Shown here one piece after another: positions 26,871 through 39,663 of a DNA stretch of 64,000 nucleotides. Within the stretch, counting starts at the first letter, position 1, and every line of letters begins with the position of its first letter. A program made the position numbers and the translations under genes. Below the pieces are notes generated by a model, which searched no databases, had not been told where the DNA came from, and was given only the letters and a program-made list of their open reading frames with translations. Origin of the DNA: Rhynochetos jubatus (lineage: Eukaryota > Chordata > Aves > Eurypygiformes > Rhynochetidae). Location of the stretch: assembly GCA_027574665.1 (NCBI GenBank), contig CM050652.1:9900589-9964588 (forward strand), read 5' to 3'.

Positions 26871-28359
26871 TTACAGTCTTGGTATAACAATTTGTCGCAG
26901 CCTCTCGCCTGTTCCAAATTCCCTGCAGAAATGTGATCGTACCTAAACCTGTCAAATGGAAATGATGACTGTGCATTTTAGGTTGGAAATGTTTCACAAG
27001 TCCACTTATTACAGTGTAGAAAAGTTGGTGTTATGTGTTTTGCCCGAAAGGCCTTAAATTTAATAACTGAAATTACTGGCTGTGTCTTTCTGAAACACAA
27101 GAAAAAACCCACACTTTTTATTTCTCCTCATGTCTCCTCTCATCTTCTTTGAATGAATATGTTGAATCAATCCAATTGTTAGAGGGTGATTGAGGAAGGA
27201 GTTCTGTCAGATAGCTTTCAAGGTAGGAACAACTGGGGATTAACACTGACAAGCAGGAATCAGTACCCAAAACCAAGAAGAGAATCCAGATCAAGGACAA
27301 ACAAAGGGCACAGTTTTTTGACCGATGCAATGTAGCATTTCCTTCCCAGACCTGGAGCTTAAATTTTTGTAATGGTTTTACAAAGAATAAATGAACATGC
27401 CTTATTATAAAATATTTATGGATCTTGGGTCTCTCATTCTTTTGGGGGTTTTTTTCATTGAAAGATTATACTGGGACACAGTTAATATCTTCACATGACA
27501 AGAACTTTAGCTAGATGTTAGCTAATTTTGCCACTTAAAAACAACTTGAGGTAAGTCAGCCAGTAAATCGCAGTATTAATGCTAAGCTGGTACACTTAGA
27601 CCAAACATTTACTTTCTCGAATACTGAGTAAAATATTTTCAACTGTCTAATAACACAAGTAACCTAGACTATGATTAACACACTCATATGTCAACACTCT
27701 TCTAACTTATTTGACCCTATTTTTGTGAGCAAATGGTAGCATGTAAAGATTTTACCTCATTTTTTTAGTAGAGAATTTGCATGGGACAAACCCAAGCCAT
27801 CTAAATAAAAGAAGTCAGCAGCTACACAGCACTCCATAGAGTGTTGCTGTAATGCTTTCCTAGTGAAACTTGTGTTCATGTCAAAAGTAATCTAACTGAT
27901 GCTGAACAGGGACATTGGGAAGCCTTCCACACAGAATGGTTATATGCTGTTTTGATGGGACTTAGAGCAAATTGCAGGGGTCACAAAAGACTTTTATTTC
28001 TAAATTTTGAGGGACCTGTTAGAGAAACAAATGAAGAGTACTACAGATGCTTGACAAAGGAAATAAGAAAAATCTGCAATACTGATGTATGTAGAACAGG
28101 AAAAAAATTTCTCACTTTGAACTGCCACAACACTGGTAACTTTGTGACTGATATTCAGTATGCATAGTCCTAAGAATAAATCAATGCACATTTTGAATAC
28201 TGTCTGTTTGGATATACATCATTGTAATTTTTTATCATTTTAGATCCTGATAGTGAATCTTGTGTTCTGATTTTACAATTATATTGTGATTCATAGCTTT
28301 AAAGTCATTAGGATTAATGTCACTAAAACCAGTTAAGATCCATATTCTGAATAAAATTT

Positions 28360-28377
28360 AAAAAAAAAAAAAAAAAA
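28360..28377 (+). repeat. A18 tract preceded by AATAAA
   Basis: AATAAA at 28350-28355 is followed four bases later by 18 As. It may be a simple repeat or the tail of a retrocopied transcript. No parent gene is recognised upstream. Confidence 0.6.
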
Positions 28378-28545
28378 GAGTTTTGTCTGAAGTGGAGATG
28401 TGCCTTGAGTATGTAATCATTTTTTCCTATTGTCCATCTCACATTCTATTATTACATGTTGCTGGTAGCAACCTTAAAGCCAAAGAATGGCTTTGTATTC
28501 CACAATCCCTTTGGAAGTTAAGCTCCTCAGAAGGATGGCTGACTC

Positions 28546-28574
28546 TTACATAAATCAGATTTTACATAAATCAG
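28546..28574 (+). repeat. Short direct repeat, 13 bp twice
   Basis: TTACATAAATCAG at 28546 and 28562, period 16. It is a minor local duplication. Confidence 0.8.
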
Positions 28575-31500
28575 TCTTAATAAAAGGACCATTATAACTG
28601 TACTCTGTTTGGGGGTATGCTATCCATTAAGAAACAAGCAGCTTTTTTCCAGCCATTTGTAAGGAAATGCCAGCCTGTCCTCAGTTCTTCCACAAGTGTT
28701 TCTAGGGGATCTAATAGTAATAATGCAAGATGCTTGCCAAGTGCACCCAAGTCTCCTGGAAAGTAGCTATAGTAATGAAAGAATATGTCAGACAAGCCAA
28801 AGTCAACTGTCATTGCAAACATCAGGAATGTTGCACTGGATAACTAATGGTCACTGTTAGACACAGCAGAGCCTTAGCTGAAATCCTCTGTGATGATTAA
28901 GGGAAAATAATAAATGTAGGTTTAAATATTGATTTACATCTCACAGCCATTATCAAAAGGGTTTAACATCTGTGACAATACCTGGAGAATACAAGGCCTG
29001 AGATCAGCCCTTATGCATAAACGTCTTCGTCCACCTTGGTAAGTACTGACATGTTCCTAGAAGAGAAAAAACATATGCTATATCAGAGCCTGTTACAGAT
29101 CTCTGTTGAGAATGTAATTCATGAACACATTAAGAGTGATAAACTGATATAGCCTGACCCCCTGCATAATTCAAGGTATTAAATGTAATCCAATAAAAAA
29201 TATAATCTAGTTTTTCCTGTGTGGAACTTAATAACTAATGTGATTAAGCATAGCTTCCAAAATGCACTTAGTTTTATTTTGAGGATTTAGAAGTGGGAAA
29301 TTCAACATGTCCTAATCTGTAACATGATTGTGTTAAGAAAGAATAGAGACCTTATTTTTATTTAAATTTTTTCTATCATCAAATTTGTTCTCATGGATTC
29401 TTATTGTGCCTTTCACTACAAATTAAAGTATCCTTGATAGTTTTATTCTTATTTTGTAAAGGCTTACTGGAAATCCTGTTGATAGATACCCATAATATAT
29501 GTGAATCTGTCTTTTTAAAGAAATACACAATCCTTCTGACAACTGAACTTTGGAAGTATCAGAGCAAACTTTGGAAGTCTAGAACTTGATTCAAATTCCA
29601 TAGTGTAAGTTGGAGAATTGAAGGAATCATGCAACCAACCAGACTCTCCAGGATCTGTGTTTTCAAATACTAGATGTGTGCAATCATTGAATACCTTTTC
29701 AGGATCTATTTGGATTTTCTTAAAAGCAGATGAATTACTTTACTTAGACTATCACCTGTGTCCAGGAATAGTCTTAGAGAAATAAATGTGGCTATTTGTG
29801 AATGAAGGATCTAATTTAGTCAGGGTGAGGTGACATAGCTTGATCCTTATTTTGCCAGTTTTAGCAGGCAATATATTTTTGGACTGTATTTTGGAAAGTG
29901 TAAAAATTTCTCCTAAATTCACACAAAGATTTTGCAGTCTTTTTTAAGACTATCATCAGACCAAAACTACCTAAGAATGTGACCTCACAGTCAAGTAAAG
30001 TTATTAATATAATAAAAAGAAATATAAGCATCTTTCTTGTCAGCAATTGATTAATCTTTTATCCTTTGCTCTTTGAAACATCTTTTTCATGTTCTTGACA
30101 CAATAAGGAAATATCAGTGCATTTGAGCTATCAGAGAATGCACTATAAAGCAAAAACGGTTTTAATCTTGGATATAAGTAACATAGACAGGACTATCAGT
30201 TTCTCACTCACTATCCCTCCTTGATATGAGAATATAGATATCAAGTGGGTTTTTTTATTCTATATGGTAATTCTCATCAAACAAGGAACCAGGTTTATAA
30301 TCCTGTGAAAAGTTAAAACAAGCTTCCTATTAGTTTTCTTGCATCTTTCTCTGAATTACCTGGTTCCCACCACTGCAGAAGAAAAAAATTCTAGACAAGT
30401 ATGATTCACTATAGTAGTTGTTGTACTATAGGAAGTATGTATATCATTGACAGAAAATTAAAATTTCCATGATCTTGCACAGCTGTGCTCTTGCATTCTC
30501 TAGGAATTATTTATTTCTACATAAATTGAGGCTGTTAATAATTTTTTCAGAAACTTTCTATAACTAGATGGACCAGAATAACATCACTGTATCCTCAAGG
30601 GACACCAATGTTATTCTGTCTTTGTCTAACTCTTCCCTTAAAAGTTCACTTCTTACTTCTGTACCTGAAACAAATGATCAGGTGGTCCAGAAGAAGCAAG
30701 TAATTCAACCATACTCCGAACATATTTTATTTCATTATGAATAATTTGAAAAACTGAATTTTTATATTCTAAAATCTAACAGGTGTCATTATAGAGTATA
30801 CAGGTCCTATTACTTAGCAGTTTCATCCACTATACAATTCACTGTGCTAACTCTGCTCAACATTTTTTCTTCTTCCGAGCAACCACTATAATGTCTATGC
30901 ATAGAAATTAGATCATAAGGTTAGGCTGCTGCTTCTAAGTGAAGTAGAAGTGATTATTCACTAAGGTGGGGAGAAGGATCTTGAGAAATCAAGGCTCCAC
31001 TGCCTCTAAATTCCCAGTAGTTTTCAGTAGTATTTGCCCAGCCGCAATTAGACATTCTTCCCCCAGCTGCCTTCCTTTGCCTGTTTATCAAATCTGTAAA
31101 GTTCCTGAGAGGGCTGGTTGAGACGATGGGGGAGGAATCTACATTTCAGAGGAAACGCCCTCTCTATTGGCCACAATTTCTTTTGTGTTGTTGACCCTCA
31201 GTCCAAGCAGAGAGAGGGAAGGCAACAGGGCATTGCTATTAATATTTTATTCAGCACAAAAACTAAGAGACAGTAAAAGTGATATCAAATAATGCTGATG
31301 AAGCAGAATTGAAAAACAGAAAATGTTATGTTACTGAATAAATAGCATAGTGCCATTTATATAAAAACAAGGATAAAATATTCCATATAACTCTAAATAT
31401 ATTTTTAAAAATGCATTCCAATAACCTAATAAAATATTGGACTCTAATTTCACATAAATGTCAAGTGTTAACACATGAAGACCAAAAATCTGGAGTCCAT

Positions 31501-32343
31501 CTGAGCTAAAAGACATGGTCCAGAAAGACAGAAATGAAACTAAGCATTCTGCTTTTAAGGGTCTTCAACATGAAAGCTGTGGAACCTTGAATGACGATGT
31601 GGAAATTTTCTGCCCACTTGGAAACTTGCATTTTCAACTTTCTAAGCATGGAAATGATCAGAAATAAAAGAAAGCTATATATTTTTTTTTTTTACTGTAA
31701 GCAGCACTGGTCCATAACCAAGAAAAATCTATTTTTGCACTTGTTTGATTGATCATTTTTCAGACTTTTCTTCCTATAAATTTTATGTTTCATTCCGAGG
31801 TAGAAGGGTACCTTCTCTGACACTGTATAAGAAAAGCAAATGTACAGGACTACTACTGAACCATATTTGTCACCCATCTGGCTGTGCACTACAGGTTGTG
31901 TGAAAAGGAGAGAGCAACTCTGCCAAGCAGAGCTCTTCCTAGCTGAAGCTTCACAAGGCACGATGATATCCTATTATCTCCAGGGCAAAGGAGCTCTTAA
32001 AAGCCCTACCAAGTCAGCCAGTGGGTCTGGCAGGGACGTACCTGTCCTTAGACAAGAGCCTAGCACAAGATAACTTGGAGAAATTAGTCCCCAGCTGGTT
32101 GATTACTCACTTTACATAAAAGATTGATCTTTTCCTTCTCATGTTGTAGTTTTCTGTACAAAGAGTGTACAGTATATCTTAGGGAAATTGTAAATATAAT
32201 GTTACTTGAGATACACAATTTTTAATTTGTTTCTTATTTTTCTTCTTATTTTTAAATAGAATTAGAGAGCACTATGGTCTATCTATGTAAACAGGAAAAG
32301 TCATGTTTCCCATCTACAGAGGAAAAAAGAGATTGTGAAAACA

Positions 32344-32360
32344 TTTTTTTTTTTTTTTTT
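32344..32360 (+). repeat. T17 homopolymer
   Basis: Seventeen Ts between A-rich sequence and AGCTACAGG. It could be the antisense tail of a retrocopy, but no body is recognisable. Confidence 0.9.
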
Positions 32361-33238
32361 AGCTACAGGTAGGGCATTTGAAACCTTTAAAATTTCAACT
32401 GCAAGTCTGAAAGTAAAATTTCATCTGCAAGTAAAATTTGATGAGATTATTGGATAATCAGTCTCTATTCTGTCTTCTTGATGTTTAAATTCTTTCCATT
32501 TTCTATCAATGTCTAACTTGACTTGAATAGATATTTTATAAAATCAGAATTTATTGAATGAAATTTGCATTGATTATTAGTTTCTTACCTATCTACCTAA
32601 TGACAAGCAGAATTAATGTTCCATGGAGTCTGCAACAAGAAGACTTGAGTAAAGCCTAGACACAAGCGGTTACATGAGTAAAGATTCTTGTAAGCAATGT
32701 TAACAAATGTGTGCAATATTAAAGAAGTTAATAAATCTATTGATCTGGTTTATAATTTCACGTGATAATTTTAGGTTTGAATCTTCAATGTCAAATGCTG
32801 AAGATCAGCTTTGAACTAAATGGTCTTGTAAGAAAAAATTAAATAGCAATATGAGGGACTCATTAAGAAAAATTAAAACATATGGTGGTATAATTTATTC
32901 CAAATGTGAATAACTCTCAACTAAAGAGTGAGAGTTTCCAAATTTGGAAAGTGATTTCTCTGAGAAATCAACAGCAATGTCAGCAGTAAAGAAGTTATAT
33001 TAGAATTATTCTACTATTAAGCTGTTTTCATTGGTTTTCTTTGCATTTATCAGGAAAGGTTTGGATATTCTATACAAATTCATGAAAGAAAACCATGCAA
33101 GATTTTCTTGTATTAATTCTGTGTTAAAATAAGTTATTCTTATATTTATTATTCTGGTTAACATACAGAATTTTAAACCTTGTAGCATCCCTGTACTAAG
33201 GGTTAAAATTTAATACAAAACTTAGTATCAGGTCAAAT

Positions 33239-33842
33239 TGTCATGGTTTCAGCTGGGATAGAGTTAATTTTCTTCCTACTAGCTGGTATAGTGCTGTGTT
33301 TTCAATTGAGTATAAGAATGATGTTGATGAAACATTGATGTTCTAGTTGTTGTGAAGTAGTGCTTATACTAAGTCAAGGACTTTTTAGCTTCTCATGCTC
33401 CACCAACTGAATAGGCTAGAGATGCACTTGAAGTTGGGAGGGGACACAGCCAGGACAGCTGATGCAAACTGGCATCAAGGATATTCCATACCATATGACA
33501 GCATGCTCAGTATATAAAATAGGGAAAAGCTGGCTGGGGGGCTGCTGCTCAGGGATTGGCTGGGCATCAGTCAGTAGGTGATGAGCAATTGCATTGTCGG
33601 TCACTTGTCGTATATATTTTTAAAATAATAATAAGAATAACAACAATAACAATGCTAATAATAATTATTATAGTTATAGTTATTATAATAATATTTCATT
33701 TTATTTCAATTATTAAACTGTTTGTATCAACATATGAGTTTTTTCATGTTTATTCTTCCGAATGTCTCCCCCATCCCAGTGGGGAAGGAATGAGGGAGTG
33801 GCTGTGTGGTGCTCAATTGCTGACTGGGGTTAAACCATGACA
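33239..33842 (+). mobile_element. Solo LTR of an avian endogenous retrovirus (ERVL-like)
   Basis: A 604-bp element bounded by TGTCATGGTTT and the inverse AAACCATGACA, giving a canonical TG...CA structure. It is flanked on both sides by the same 5 bases, CAAAT (33234-33238 and 33843-33847). A 5-bp target duplication is typical of ERVL-class and some other avian ERVs. On the + strand a TATATAAA box (33511-33518) and an ATTAAA poly(A) signal (33712-33717) occur in the order expected for U3-R-U5, so + is the sense strand. No gag, pol or env follows; the internal part was lost by recombination between two LTRs. An AT-rich triplet tract (about 33619-33700) lies inside. The open frames crossing it are not genes. 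Confidence 0.9.
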
Positions 33843-34922
33843 CAAATTTATCACATGATGTGTAAAGGACTCCAAGTGTAAAGGGATATAGGTTGGCCTC
33901 AGAAATGTATCTTCCTTGGTTTATAACAGATGTTGGGAGAAGAAGGAGCAACACAATTTGATTTCAATACCTTTGATATCTTGGGTGTTCTGGAGATAAA
34001 TGAATGCAAAAGAAAGTAAGAAAAAGTAGCTTCTATGTGTTTATATGCCAGTATCTGAGACTGGGGCCTATAGTACTAGGCCACACTCAGGTCTTTCATA
34101 AAAAATGTTCTGTCCAACAGCTAAAAAAAGGGAGGAAGAAAGGAGAAAAAAAGACCTTGCAAGAGTCACATAGGAGCCCAGTGAAGAAGAACCATATCAC
34201 ATTGTCTTGTTGGACTGTGCCACAATTTGTCAATCCATTCTAGGGCAATCTCCATCAGTTTTGCACCATTAAAAAAAAGATATCAATGTGAAAGAAAAGG
34301 TTTTTTAGATTAACAGTACTGGCATATGTAATTATGTAGAGATCTCTCCTGTAACATTTTCTTTTAAAGGAAAAGTAATATTCCTTCTTACTGAATATGA
34401 TGTTAGTTTTACCACCCCTAGCAAAAATAACACATTGTAATTTTATGGTTCACTTACAGTGCTACTATGCTTTTTCTGCTTTTGAGCAATATATGCCTGA
34501 CTCTATATTGATAATTAATAACATCTGCCTCCCTTACATGTCAAATTATGTTTCTTAAATCCAAGTTGTTTCATTTCCACAAGGTTTGCATGGGACTCAT
34601 AGGGAAAGTTTTAAAATGTTTAGGTTTGTGCAACTTTCTAAAGGGCTTCAAGCTTCTGCAAAAGCATATTATATTAACTTTTGAATCTGAAAGCACACAG
34701 TTTATTTCTGGTTTGATTGTTTAAGCAGGGAATATATTAATTGGAAGAATTAGTCTTACAGTGTGATGTGTGAAGTATTCTCAAGTTAAACATGCATACA
34801 TTTCTATAAGATGATTGTCTATCCAAATATCCAAAAGATGTTTTGATTCCAGACCTTTAGACTCTATAAATATTCAAAGAAATGTCTTTTGACATGAAAA
34901 GTAGTATCTTTGGTTTTTTTCT

Positions 34923-35025
34923 TATGGGGAACCTCAGACATGAAGAAATTAAGTGGCCTGAACAAATACAAAAAAAAGCAGAGCCAGGAATTGGATCTGG
35001 ATCTCCTGAATGCTAATTCTATGTT
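34923..35025 (-). mobile_element. Possible ancient MIR-like SINE relic (antisense)
   Basis: Read in order, GGAACCTCAGACATGAAGAA, ATTAAGTGGCCTGAACAAAT, AGCAGAGCCAGGAATTGGAT and CTGGATCTCCTGAATGC follow the antisense layout of a CORE/MIR SINE. In that layout a cleft 'gaaactgaggca' block is followed by 'gttaagt..cttgcc', then 'gcagagccaggaattgaacc' and the tRNA-related head. It is heavily diverged. Such relics are rare in birds, so the call is tentative. Confidence 0.45.
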
Positions 35026-35930
35026 TTTATTTGCTCAAATAACCCTTTAGGAAATTAATTATATGTTATTGTTCTGCATCTTTCATATGACATTCCCGCA
35101 GTTGTTCTTATAGTTCCCAATAAAGTAGTTGTGTGCTTTACAAAGAAGCAAAAAGCTGCCTATTCATCTCAGCAATTGTAAAAGGAAGCAGGTGGGTAGT
35201 TGCTATTTAAGTAAATTCCATTTTTCTGGACCTTGAAACTGAAGTTTATAGACAGCTGATGAAATAAGAAAAGAGTTGCATGACTCATTGTGTTATCTAA
35301 TGACTGTCAATTGGAAGAAATGGGCTTATCATTAGGAATTACATTTTCTGTCGAAAAATGCAATATATATTGTCAATATTTTTGTGAGACTGACTGCATT
35401 CTTGATAAACCTGAGTAATTCAGGTTGACCTTAGCTCAGCTAAATTTAGCTGCTTAAATATGTATACACATCTAAACTATGCCATAGAGCATAGATGTCT
35501 AAACAGTCAAGAAAGAGATGTACATTCAGTACAGCTTAAGATAGGTTTCTAACACTTAGCACTAGTAATTGACTAATATTAAGGTGGAAAGAGCTCTGCA
35601 AATAGTGTTTGTGCAAAGCCTATTTAAGCTTCCTGACTAAAACATCACATGCATCCCAAGAACTCCAAATGGGTGAGAAAACCATAAGAGAAAGAGATGT
35701 TTGTCACTGAATGGAGAAAATAGATAAAAAATGAAAATGACAGATGGACACATACTTGACTTCTTATTCTTAAATGTAACACTGTGATGGTTTTAGTTTA
35801 AGAGGTAGTTATTTTTAAAATAATTGCATCCCTGGAAAAAAAGACTGCTAAGCAGTTATATTTATCCTTTAGGCATGATTTTGTTGTTGCTCTGTTTATC
35901 TACCTGTTTAAGTGCTCTCTTTTCTTCCTT

Positions 35931-35990
35931 GAATCATAGAATGGTTTGGGTTGAAAGGACCTTAAGGATCATCATCATGCAGCTTCAACA
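35931..35990 (-). mobile_element. CR1 LINE 3' terminal fragment (antisense)
   Basis: GAATCATAGAATGGTTTGGG followed by TTGAAAGGACCTTAAGGATC is the antisense CR1 terminus. The similarity fades after about 60 bases, at ATCATCATGCAGC. Confidence 0.88.
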
Positions 35991-37675
35991 GGCTAAGTTC
36001 TAGTTTTATTGTGCAGTGGTCAGTGTGAAATATTTGGGTTGAGTCCCATTTTCAACTAGGTTTACTACTCTAAAATGACATGTGATGTCTTCTGACAGCC
36101 TCAAAAAAGGACAGAGATAGATTTGATTGTGTAAAATCAAGTGGTTCTTCTGAACAATTTTGGTGGTGTGCTGGGTTTTTTTCTTGTCTATACTAAGGTA
36201 CAGTGTCTCTTCTCTCTGGTGTTGATTCTAAAATTAAATGAAGATACTTAGGCTTAAAAGCTGACAAAGCAACTCCTTTTTGAACTGATGTCTCCTCTTG
36301 CTGCTGTTTGCAGACACAAAGTTGAAGAGGTCTGTAGACATGAACCATCCATGTCTCTCCTTTCCACAGTCATAGTCATTGGGACCTTCCTACTGCAATG
36401 TCACTTTCTATGTCTGTATTCTTTCTAGCTCCTTTGAAACCTCCTTTTCTAGTTTTGCCTTCATTTTTCACACATCCTACCCTAAAAACACAGTTACCTG
36501 AAATGACATTTCTCAATTTCACTGGGCATCAATCGTGATTTCTTTACACTGGCTTCTCTTTGACATATAACTTGTAAACAATTTTTGGTACAAAGTCTCT
36601 CTCTTTCCCTCTTTTGTCTAAAGGAATGTAGATTAATTTCTGGTAATTTTGTTTCTTGTTTCTTTCAAACAGGACAACACTCCTTAGAAGTCTTAATTTC
36701 TCACAGAAATGACTGAGAAAGGCAATGCTTGTGAATAATTGCCATTGTAAAGTCTAAAATTACTGAATGAAGAAAACATTGTTGGCTAATATATTTCTCA
36801 GATCATGGGTTATGGGTATCAATTTTTGGATTTTCAATACAAATTATAGGAGAATAATCATATGATCCTGAAAACATCAAAATCTGGAGAAAAAATATTC
36901 AAAGAAATATTTATCCCATGACAAATTCCTGAGAATATCTGTGGAAAGAGCTAGTTGAATGACACAAGCTTAGAATTAAGTCTTTCCAAAAGTTAAGTGC
37001 CAGTGAAAGACATGTGTGAGTATATGATTTTATTTTTAGGGATATCATTTAAAGATATTTTAAAAACAGGATATTAGCAGTGGAAAATTACTGGCCCTTG
37101 AACTGAAATAAATAAAACATGACATTCAGTACAAAATAACTCCTCCAATCTTACAGTTATTCAAACAGTGAAGTCAATTGGTCATTTGTTGGGTGTTCAG
37201 TCCACAGAGAAATAAGCTCCCAGCTACGGCTGATCAAGATTTATGTATTTATAAATATGTACTTTTAGTTGGCAGGCTTTCTTGATCAAGCACACCCCTT
37301 TTTTAGAAGAAAATGGCACATTTCCATAAAAGTGACAAGTAATAGTAATCTTTCTCAGACAGGCTTCCATTCTGCTAAGTATTTGAGTCTGATGATCTGA
37401 ACATGGGAAATGAGTGCCAGATCTGCTGAGGTTCTCCGAATAGTGCTAGGAAATAACTGGAATTCAGTATTTTAACAGTGAAAATGAAGCTTCAAGCTGA
37501 ACAGAAAGTTTAATTCTTTTAATCAAAGAAAGAAAAGAAATTTTCTGTTGAATGAAGATTACATTTATAGTGACCCTCAGAGAAAAGGTCCAAGTAGATC
37601 TGCGTCAGATGATCTTGTTTGAGGTGAGCATGCAAAGATACTGGACCACAGTTCAACTTTATGTACTGCCTCATT

Positions 37676-37709
37676 CAAAAAAAAACCAAAATCAAAACCA
37701 AAACCAAAC
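37676..37709 (+). repeat. CAAAAC-rich simple repeat
   Basis: A-rich run with AACCAAAATC and repeated AAAACC units. Low-complexity sequence. Confidence 0.75.
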
Positions 37710-38603
37710 TTTAGATTCATGAGTTTAAATCAAATTGTGACACAGTTTAAAGTTGGTTCTCACATCTGAACATCTAATCACTGGTCTATTGTATCAACAT
37801 AGGCAAGATGCACACTCTGGCTTCAACAGTTTTATAAGCCGAATCACTTCCTTGCTATTTCTATGAAAAGTAGTTGTATCTGAAATTATTCAATCAATTA
37901 ATTGTGAATTTGTCAGCAGCCAGGAGACAACAGTTATTTTGGTCAGTTCGTATATCATTAACAAAACCTGACATTTATGCTATAAGAGTTACAGGAGTTT
38001 AATTTTGGATTAGTTTTAGTCTGATTCCTGGACTGATGCCAAGTAACAGTAGGAGCATGTAGGGTGCAGTCCTGGAATGTATCTTCCAGGTTAGTTTCAT
38101 CAGAAAGGAATTCAGTTTGCATCTTCTCCCGCTGCTCTGCAATGCAAACTGAGGCATAGTATGTGAATTGGAAGATTTGTTCCAAAGTAATAGTCCTGAT
38201 GAGAACAAAAGTGCATGGACAAAGCAGTATGGACACCAGTCACTTTCTGCCACTCACTCTCACAGCCACAAAGCATCCCCCGACCCTCTTAGCTTTGGAG
38301 AGGTAGCTTCCAATACCACTTCCACACCTGGCCTCCTTTGCCTGCCCTTACTTCTCTGAAACTGGCTCTGCACACTTTACCCCATAAAACCCGTTTTCCA
38401 CCACCTCAGACCTGATTTTTTGTTGTACAGATGCAAAAACTGTGATCTCTATATGGAATCAGTTTCACAGAACTGGTTGTGGAGAATTCCTGAAATGGGA
38501 AAAACAAGACTGAAACTAAGGAACAGCTTGTTCATATCTGACACTGTTACTGAGAACAATTTTTTTTATTTCCTATTTTTCTATTACTGAAAGATTCGAG
38601 ATT

Positions 38604-38727
38604 TTGAACCCTGACCCAGCAAACCACTTAACCGCCTGTTTCACCTAAAGCACATGAATGTCACCATTGAAATCAGTGGGCCTGTTTGTAGTGTGTAGGG
38701 CAAGCCTGAAGCATTGCCTTGGATTAC
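38604..38727. repeat. Possible ancient amniote palindromic repeat
   Basis: CCTGACCCAGCAAACCACTTA, AAAGCACATGAATGTC and the near-palindromic core CCATTGAAATCAGTGG (38664-38679) are followed by AAGCCTGAAGCATTGCCTTGG, a diverged mirror of the left arm. This layout recalls a non-autonomous palindromic repeat common in turtles and crocodilians. I cannot name the family with certainty. Confidence 0.4.
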
Positions 38728-39663
38728 CGGAACAGTGTATTTTATTGATTGTGTTTTCAGTTCTCACAAATAGTGCTGCAATTAACAATGTAACTTCAGA
38801 AACTCAATTTGGGGTATTTAACACATAAAATAAGTGGGTTTTTGAATGAATGTTTTTAGCTTATTCATATTACTCACCAATAGCATTATAATTTCAGGAT
38901 ATTTGGTGTTCCTAACTGTCCCTATTAATAGAAATTGAATCAAGTCATTTTACACAACCAGAAAATGTGGCCGTCCTGTTTCTGGCCTTTTTTGTGATGC
39001 AATAATTTGGCTCTGAAACCTTAGGAAAATATAACTGAAGGAATAGGAGCTACACAGACTGCAAAAGTGATACACAGGAACCACTATGAGAGGGTTCTGC
39101 ATTTTACAGACTTCTTTTGTATTCCATATGATTTAACCCCTACCTAATGTTTTAATTATTGTTATTTTTAAAACTTCATCATAGTAACCACTATGGAAAT
39201 TATGCTGAGCATCAACTAGCACAGCAATATCAGACTGTATAACTTGCTGTATTGTGAATCAGGGCTTCCCCCAGGCAGCCATAATTTGTATGTCCTTCTG
39301 GTTTTGCCTACTTTAACTTTTCTATTTTAGGGAATACACATGTGCTTTGTGTTAGAGCAGGGAAGTCATAGCAGACTAAACTACAGTCTATGGTGACTTT
39401 CCCTTTTGGGTCATGCCCTGCTTTGGTGTTGGAGGAAGATGGTCACTTATATAAAAACAAATTATGATTCAGAAAATCCCTACAGAGAGATTAACCAGAG
39501 AAGTGTGGTTTTCACTGTGCCCTCACCAAGTATACAAAATCCCTATTTAAATAGTCGTGTACTGGTCTAATTAATCAGCACTCTAATCCTTGCCTTGCTC
39601 ATTACACAAAAAGTGGGTTTGTCAATTCAAAATAGACATGATCCTGAGCCACAACATTTATAA

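Larger units (their letters stand above)
26871..33238. other. Intergenic, no gene seen
   Basis: AT-rich. Contains the A18 tract and a T17 run. A GC-richer part at 30980-31220, with an inverted CCAAT motif (TATTGGCC), is unexplained and might be conserved non-coding DNA. Confidence 0.65.
33843..39663. other. Intergenic, few old repeats, no gene seen
   Basis: Contains the possible MIR-like relic (34923), a CR1 end (35931), a CAAAAC tract (37676) and a possible palindromic repeat (38604). Frames reach 92 codons without recognisable content. Confidence 0.65.

Noticed and set aside
27952-28167. 71-codon ORF before the A18 tract, considered as a retrocopied gene
   Set aside because: I recognise no parent protein; only the tail is reported as a weak lead.
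33239-33842. Full-length endogenous retrovirus
   Set aside because: No internal coding region and no second LTR; the target duplication directly flanks a single LTR.
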